A DNA stretch of 64,000 bases, taken from positions 1-64,000 of the forward strand of contig CALRJS020000012.1 in NCBI GenBank assembly GCA_943367595.1, written 5' to 3'. The position numbers were made by a program, and so were the translations under genes. Below the pieces are notes generated by a model. The model did not search any database and was not told the DNA's origin. It saw only the letters and a list, made by a program, of their open reading frames with translations. Source of the DNA: MW101C3 sp943367595 (GTDB taxonomy: Bacteria; Cyanobacteriota; Cyanobacteriia; PCC-6307; Cyanobiaceae). Position 1 is the first letter of the stretch, and each line of letters begins with the position of its first letter. Below are positions 59,885 to 64,000 of the stretch, one piece after another.

Positions 59885-61735
59885 TCATCGCACCACCCAG
59901 GAGAGCGAAGTGAGCAGGAGCACGATCGCCACGGTCCCGGTGAGCACGTAGGTCTGGGTGTGGCCGTTGACGCTCAGCTTGAGGCCCTCGGCACTCGCCA
60001 ACGACAGGCTGCCCACCCGGTTCACCAAAGCGTTGACCACATCCCGGTCGAAGCGGGCGGCGGCACGCGAGAGCCCCGCCACCAGCGCCACGATCGTGAC
60101 CCGGTAGATCCGATCGGTGTAGAAGTCATAGGCGAGCAGATCCTGGAGCAGGCGCAGCGGCCGCAGGATCGTGACCGACCAGCCCTTGCGCAGGGGCAGC
60201 AGGCAGCCGGCCACCAGGGCGCCGGCACTGGTGAGCAGCAGCGAGAGCGCCACCGGCAGCGAGAACGAGGCCAGGCCGGGCACCGGGTCGATCACCACCA
60301 TGATCAGCGGCGTGACCAGCACCAGCACGGTGAGGCTCACCATCGGCAGGGCCATCTGCCAGTTGACCTCCGGGGTGCGGCGCGTCTTGGGCTGGGCCGC
60401 GCCGAGGAACACCAGCCGGAACACCCGCGTGAGGTTGAGCACGGTGAGCGCGTTGGCGAGCAGCACGATCGCCGCCAGCCAGGGAGCGCTGCGCAGCATC
60501 GCCTGCACATCCAGACCCAGTGCCCAGAAGCAGCCGAGGGGAACCAGGCCGGTGGTGCCGGCCGCTCCCGCCAGGAAGGCGCAGGTGGTGGCGGGCATGC
60601 GCCGACCCAGGCCGCCCAGTTCGCTGAGGTCCTGGCAGTTGGTGGTGGCGATCACGCAGCCGATGCTCATGAACAGCAGCGCTTTGCCGACGGCATGGGC
60701 GAACAGCAGCAGCAGGGCGATACCTGGCTGCTGCATGGCGATGGCAATGAACACCAACCCCATCGAGGCGCTGGTGGAATAAGAGAGCGTGCGCTTGATG
60801 TCCACCTGAGCGATGGCCACGAGCGACCCGCCGATGGCCGTGAGCGAACCGAGCGCCACCAACACCGCCAGGCTCAGGGGTGAAAGCTGCAGGATCGGCA
60901 TCAGCCGCAGCAGCACGAGCGCGCCGCAGGTGACCACCACGGAGTTGCGCAGGATCGAGGCTGGATTGGGGCCCTCCATCGCCTCATCGAGCCAGAGGTG
61001 CATCGGAAACAGGGCACACTTGCCCAGCGGCCCGGAGATCAGAGCCAGGCCGAGCAGATTGCCCGCCAGCGGGCTGATCTGCGCCTCTGCCGCCCAGCTG
61101 TAGAGGTCGTCGAAGCGCATCACCCCCGCCCACGCCGACAGCGCCACGACCCCCATCAGCAGCAACACGTCACCTACCCGTTTGGTGAGGAAGGCATCGC
61201 GCGCGGCCGTCACCACCAGCGGCTGGGCATACCAGAAGCCCACCAGCAGGTAGGTGGAGAGGGTGAGCATCTCCAGCAGGAAGTAGGTGAGAAACAGCGA
61301 ACTGCTGAGCACCACACCCGCCATCGCCCCCTCGAAAAATCCCACCAGGGCGTAAAAGCGCGCCAGCGACCACTCCTTGTCGAGATAACCGAGCGCGAAG
61401 AACTGAGCCAGCAGGCTCAGCCCTGTCACCAGCTCAAGGCTGGCCAGGCTGGTAAGGGAGAGATCGAAGCTGAGCGAGAGGGTCAGGTCGGCAGCCTGAA
61501 ACCAGGGCACCGTGATCGCGAAGGGGCCTTCACGCAGCACGACGGCCAGCACGGCGCTGCCATGCAGAAAGGCCAGCAGCGTGACGAGAATGTTCAGGTA
61601 GGCGGCCGGTCTGGGGCCCTCGCGGCGGATCCAGCCGCAGGCCCACGGCAGCGACAGCACGACGCCGACGAAGCCATACAGAGGAATCAGCCAGGCCAGC
61701 TGAATGATCAGGGGCGGAGCAGCGACCGTGAGCAA
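59885..61735 (-). CDS. ndhF4: NAD(P)H-quinone oxidoreductase subunit NdhF4
   Basis: A 616-residue NuoL/NdhF-type subunit with about 15 helices and the long lateral helix region. Conserved segments: FFLTYFLLEMLTLSTYLLVG is replaced in part by a short form, with CALFPMHLWLDEAMEGPNPA (the proton-channel motif), VDIKRTLSYSTSASMGLVFI and AVGKALLFMSIGCVI. With NdhD4 and ChpX it forms the CO2-uptake version of NDH-1. First gene of that set, 77 bases downstream of the ferritin-like gene. Confidence 0.95.
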   Translation of the reverse strand: MLTVAAPPLIIQLAWLIPLYGFVGVVLSLPWACGWIRREGPRPAAYLNILVTLLAFLHGSAVLAVVLREGPFAITVPWFQAADLTLSLSFDLSLTSLASLELVTGLSLLAQFFALGYLDKEWSLARFYALVGFFEGAMAGVVLSSSLFLTYFLLEMLTLSTYLLVGFWYAQPLVVTAARDAFLTKRVGDVLLLMGVVALSAWAGVMRFDDLYSWAAEAQISPLAGNLLGLALISGPLGKCALFPMHLWLDEAMEGPNPASILRNSVVVTCGALVLLRLMPILQLSPLSLAVLVALGSLTAIGGSLVAIAQVDIKRTLSYSTSASMGLVFIAIAMQQPGIALLLLFAHAVGKALLFMSIGCVIATTNCQDLSELGGLGRRMPATTCAFLAGAAGTTGLVPLGCFWALGLDVQAMLRSAPWLAAIVLLANALTVLNLTRVFRLVFLGAAQPKTRRTPEVNWQMALPMVSLTVLVLVTPLIMVVIDPVPGLASFSLPVALSLLLTSAGALVAGCLLPLRKGWSVTILRPLRLLQDLLAYDFYTDRIYRVTIVALVAGLSRAAARFDRDVVNALVNRVGSLSLASAEGLKLSVNGHTQTYVLTGTVAIVLLLTSLSWVVR

Positions 61736-61811
61736 GGTGGCGCGACGGGTGGGTTGGGACGTGGACCGTTCAGCAGTCTTGTAGTGCCATGCCCACCTGA
61801 GGGCATAACAC

Positions 61812-62285
61812 TCAGAAAGTGGCGCGTTGATTCACGAAAGCGCGCTGGTCGCCCAACAGCTGGTGGAGCCAGTCCTGCAGTTGCTCGCCATGCAGGCGTT
61901 CTTCCGTCCAGAGCCGGTGGAAGAAATGGCCGTTGGCGGTGTCGCCGATCAAGGCGCAGAAACGGCTGGCTTCCCCGTAGTGATCAATCAGGCGCTGCTC
62001 GAGCTCGGCATTGCGCCGCAGCAGACCGACCAGGTCGCCGGCAACACTCACTGGCGTGAGCTGCGAAGCGGCCGGAGCCACACCAAGCAGGAGCATGTGC
62101 TCCACGAGGCGCTGGGCATGCTGCATCTCCTCGGCGGTGTCGAGCCTGAAGCGCTCTGCGGCCTCCGCCTGGCCCCAGAGGCTCAGCAGTGACGCCTGGG
62201 TCATGTACTGCTGAACCGCGGAGAGCTCCAGGCTGAGTGCCCGGCCGAGATAGCCGAGCACCCGGGGATGGGTACCGGCCTGCAT
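61812..62285 (-). CDS. Ferritin-like (bacterioferritin-type) di-iron protein of the cso locus
   Basis: A 157-residue four-helix bundle protein. Di-iron ligands are in place: Glu20 (LSLELSAVQQY), Glu53/His56 (AEEMQHAQ), Glu94 region, and Glu129/His132 (EERLHGEQL). No haem-binding Met at the usual bacterioferritin site can be assigned with confidence. Similar genes sit in alpha-carboxysome loci, where the role is unknown (iron storage, oxygen or peroxide handling). It starts three bases before the csoS1E-type gene ends, so it belongs to the same transcript. Confidence 0.85.
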   Translation of the reverse strand: MQAGTHPRVLGYLGRALSLELSAVQQYMTQASLLSLWGQAEAAERFRLDTAEEMQHAQRLVEHMLLLGVAPAASQLTPVSVAGDLVGLLRRNAELEQRLIDHYGEASRFCALIGDTANGHFFHRLWTEERLHGEQLQDWLHQLLGDQRAFVNQRATF

Positions 62286-62287
62286 GA

Positions 62288-63106
62288 TCAGCTCCTGCGC
62301 AGGGCGCCGCTGAAGGTCAGCACGGGCTCCAGTTCGGAGTGGGGGCGGGCAATGATGTGGGCCGCCACCAGGCCATCACCCACCCGTTCGCAGGCATCGG
62401 CACCGGCGCGCACGGCAGCGTTCACAGCGCCGGTTTCACCACGCACCATCACGGTCACATAGCCGCCGCCCACGAATTCGCGGGAGATCAGGGTGACTTC
62501 AGCGGCTTTGGTCATGGCGTCAGCGGCTTCGATCGCCGGGACCAGACCGCGGGTTTCAATCATGCCGAGGGCGATGCCGGTCGGTGTGGAGGCCATGGCT
62601 GTGCTCTCAGTAGGGGATGGGGTGGGGGGGGTGCCGCTGCCGCCGCGGGAGGAGCCGCGGCTGGCAGAGGAGGGGGTAGCGGTGCGGGAGGTGGTCGCTC
62701 GCCGGGGGGTGGGCGTGGACGGCGCCCTGCGGCGGCTGGTGGAGCGGACCGGCGCCGAACGGGCCGGGCTGCTGGTAGCGATCGCCTTCGCCGGAACGGT
62801 GATCGGCGGGGACGCTTCCGCTGCCGGGGCTGTGGGAACAGCCGACGGCGAAGCCGGGGCTGGAACCGCTGCAGTGCTACTGCCGGATGCAGGAACAGTG
62901 CTGGCGGCGGAGGCCGCCGCTACCTGAGGTGTGGGGGCAGGGGCTGAAGCGGCCGTGGAAGCCGTGGAAGCCGCTGGAGCAGCAGGGGTGGAGGCAGGCA
63001 ACGCCTTGGCCGGAGCCGCTGACGCCGTTGTCGTGGCCGGAGGGGTCACGGCAGCGGCGGGCGGTGTGCGGCGGGACGAGGGCTGGCGGGAGGAGGGGGT
63101 GGCCAT
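62288..63106 (-). CDS. csoS1E: CsoS1E-type carboxysome shell protein with long N-terminal extension
   Basis: The last 100 residues are a BMC (bacterial microcompartment) hexamer domain: GIALGMIETRGLVPAIEAAD, EFVGGGYVTVMVRGETGAVN and CERVGDGLVAAHIIARPH. It is preceded by about 170 residues that are almost only Ala, Pro, Ser, Thr and Arg, probably disordered. CsoS1E proteins have such extensions. An internal ATG (62596) exactly at the BMC domain could give a short form. It lies 44 bases after csoS4B and should sit in the carboxysome shell facets. Confidence 0.88.
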   Translation of the reverse strand: MATPSSRQPSSRRTPPAAAVTPPATTTASAAPAKALPASTPAAPAASTASTAASAPAPTPQVAAASAASTVPASGSSTAAVPAPASPSAVPTAPAAEASPPITVPAKAIATSSPARSAPVRSTSRRRAPSTPTPRRATTSRTATPSSASRGSSRGGSGTPPTPSPTESTAMASTPTGIALGMIETRGLVPAIEAADAMTKAAEVTLISREFVGGGYVTVMVRGETGAVNAAVRAGADACERVGDGLVAAHIIARPHSELEPVLTFSGALRRS

Positions 63107-63149
63107 GGGGCAGCGGGAGCGGACGGTATGGAAGTTGGAGCGGGAAGGG

Positions 63150-63401
63150 TCAACCGTCCGGGTCCCACAGGTCGATGATCCCGCCGATGGTCAGGTCGGT
63201 CTGGATGTCGGGATTACCGGTGGCGAAGCGGGCTGCCGAGCCGCTGGCGGTGAACACCCAGTTGCCGGGCAAGGCGCCGATGGGATCGACCGCCACGCTG
63301 AGCTTGCCCTTGGTGTTGCGCAGCACCCGCAGATTGCAGTGACGCAGACCTTCGATCCGCTGGGTGCAGACAAGGGATCCGGTGACCTGCATGATCTCCA
63401 T
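63150..63401 (-). CDS. csoS4B: Carboxysome shell vertex protein CsoS4B
   Basis: An 83-residue BMV (EutN/CcmL-type) protein that forms pentamers at shell vertices. IMQVTGSLVCTQRIEGL starts the fold, with SVAVDPIGALPGNWVFTASG and the C-terminal DLTIGGIIDLWDPDG. It is coupled to csoS4A upstream (the stop and start share one base). Confidence 0.95.
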   Translation of the reverse strand: MEIMQVTGSLVCTQRIEGLRHCNLRVLRNTKGKLSVAVDPIGALPGNWVFTASGSAARFATGNPDIQTDLTIGGIIDLWDPDG

Positions 63402-63673
63402 CAGGCAGATCTCCGTTCGGCCGATCCAGATTCAGGATCCCAGTGGTCAATGATGCCCACGATCGTGAGATCGCTGGGATACGACTTGCTGCCGGCCGCT
63501 TCACGGGCAGCCGAGCTGCCCACGCAGATCACCCAGTCGCCGGGAATGCAACCGACGGCATCGACCGCCACTTTCTGGGAACTGCCATCCAGCACCACCT
63601 GAAGGTGCTTGTGTTCGAACTCAGGGATGCGATTGGTGGCCACCAGCGGCTTGAGCACTTTGCAGATCAACAT
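63401..63673 (-). CDS. csoS4A: Carboxysome shell vertex protein CsoS4A
   Basis: A 90-residue pentamer-forming vertex protein, paralogue of CsoS4B. MLICKVLKPLVATNRIPEF, KVAVDAVGCIPGDWVICVG and LTIVGIIDHWDPE are diagnostic. The start lies next to the csoSCA stop, with a one-base gap. Confidence 0.95.
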   Translation of the reverse strand: MLICKVLKPLVATNRIPEFEHKHLQVVLDGSSQKVAVDAVGCIPGDWVICVGSSAAREAAGSKSYPSDLTIVGIIDHWDPESGSAERRSA

Positions 63674-63674
63674 C

Positions 63675-64000
63675 TCAGTGCCCTCCTCCCGTGCCGAAGC
63701 TGATCGAAGACCCTACGGCTTCGGCTGGAGCATGCTGATCACGGTCGCGCACGGTCAAGAGGGTTTGCAGCAACCCTTCCGCACACAGCTGGGTGTAGCG
63801 GCTGCGAATGGCCGCGTCCGTGCGGCGGCAATGCTGGATGGCTCGCTCCCGAGCCCCAGGCACGCTGCCGTGATAATCGAAACGCACCACCACTGGCACC
63901 GGCAGCCCGCGTGACACATTCAATCCCTTGAAGATCTTCACACCCACATCCATGTCCGCGGAGCCTTCCTCCAGGGTGTCCATGTGGGCGAAGTAAGTGA
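63675..64000 (-). CDS. csoSCA: Carboxysomal carbonic anhydrase CsoSCA (CsoS3), C-terminal part
   Basis: The C-terminal 108 or so residues of the epsilon-type carbonic anhydrase that supplies CO2 to Rubisco inside the carboxysome. YFAHMDTLEEGSADMDVGVK, then VPVVVRFDYHGSVPGARERA and AIRSRYTQLCAEGLLQTLLT fit the C-terminal domain of CsoSCA. The gene continues past the window's right edge. Its position before csoS4A and csoS4B is the standard alpha-carboxysome order. Confidence 0.92.
   Translation of the reverse strand, partial: TYFAHMDTLEEGSADMDVGVKIFKGLNVSRGLPVPVVVRFDYHGSVPGARERAIQHCRRTDAAIRSRYTQLCAEGLLQTLLTVRDRDQHAPAEAVGSSISFGTGGGH

Noticed and set aside
1..64000. Insertion sequences or prophage
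   Set aside because: No transposase, phage integrase or phage structural gene was seen on either strand; the only mobile feature is the cassette array.

Overview
The window reads as a piece of a high-GC alpha-cyanobacterial chromosome of the Cyanobium / freshwater-brackish Synechococcus type. The right end carries part of an alpha-carboxysome (cso) locus: the C-terminus of csoSCA, then csoS4A, csoS4B, a csoS1E-like shell gene and a ferritin-like gene. It runs into a CupB-type CO2-uptake set (ndhF4, ndhD4, chpX) and the Rubisco helpers acRAF and cbbX. The cyanobacterial LexA box upstream of umuDC, a Ycf66-like protein and GrrA/GrrP-type proteins fit the same assignment. I can judge genus only from gene content.

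Region by region. (1) Bases 1-3750 look like a run of integron gene cassettes. Five single genes of unrelated function and lower GC are separated by attC-like palindromes (691-777, 1378-1464, 2494-2582, a half site from 2990, and a degenerate site 3456-3552). The genes encode a NYN/OST-HTH protein, a PD-(D/E)xK-like protein with an early stop, an FkbM-type methyltransferase, a frameshifted DUF1801 protein and a VOC/glyoxalase protein. No integrase is in view. (2) 3800-10217: a DHA2 drug exporter, a DMT permease, primase dnaG and an SGNH hydrolase. (3) 10440-15900: a 30-bp tandem repeat array, a PaO-like Rieske oxygenase, umuC and umuD with a LexA box, a TraB/GumN protein and a DOMON-like protein. 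(4) 15920-23827: a phosphotransferase, a phosphonate-type ABC transporter with a fused double permease, then convergent selU (mnmH) and a flavoprotein-SelD fusion. (5) 23882-25293: grrP and grrA, a predicted precursor of an aromatic-X-Asn cross-linked peptide (RiPP), without its radical SAM maturase alongside. (6) 25364-32700: an MscS channel, tRNA-Leu(UAG), a Ycf66-like protein, a DUF1622 protein, ileS with an unusual insertion, and a MerR regulator.

(7) 32611-44578 is rich in arsenic and metal genes: a P2-type cation ATPase, acr3, arsR, a DUF4336 protein, a large GGDEF/EAL/PAS protein, then an arsenic-type gapdh with arsJ. The arsR and gapdh-arsJ promoter regions each hold the same 16-bp ATCAA-N6-TTGAT palindrome, so one ArsR probably controls both arsenite efflux (Acr3) and arsenate efflux through 1-arseno-3-phosphoglycerate (GAPDH/ArsJ). 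Further on, 51901-53237 encodes two glycosyltransferases of the families named for arsenosugar biosynthesis.

(8) 44700-54409: an OB-fold stress protein, a small hypothetical, RidA, a lone FutC-like ATPase, gloB, hisG, an ABC exporter, an alpha/beta hydrolase, a GNAT acetyltransferase, the two glycosyltransferases and an HtrA-type protease. (9) 54502-64000: dnaA, then, on the opposite strand, the carboxysome/CO2-concentrating cluster, read leftward from the window edge. Short tandem duplications recur at gene ends and between genes (10.5, 14.1, 35.6 and 45.15 kb) and appear to be a trait of this genome.
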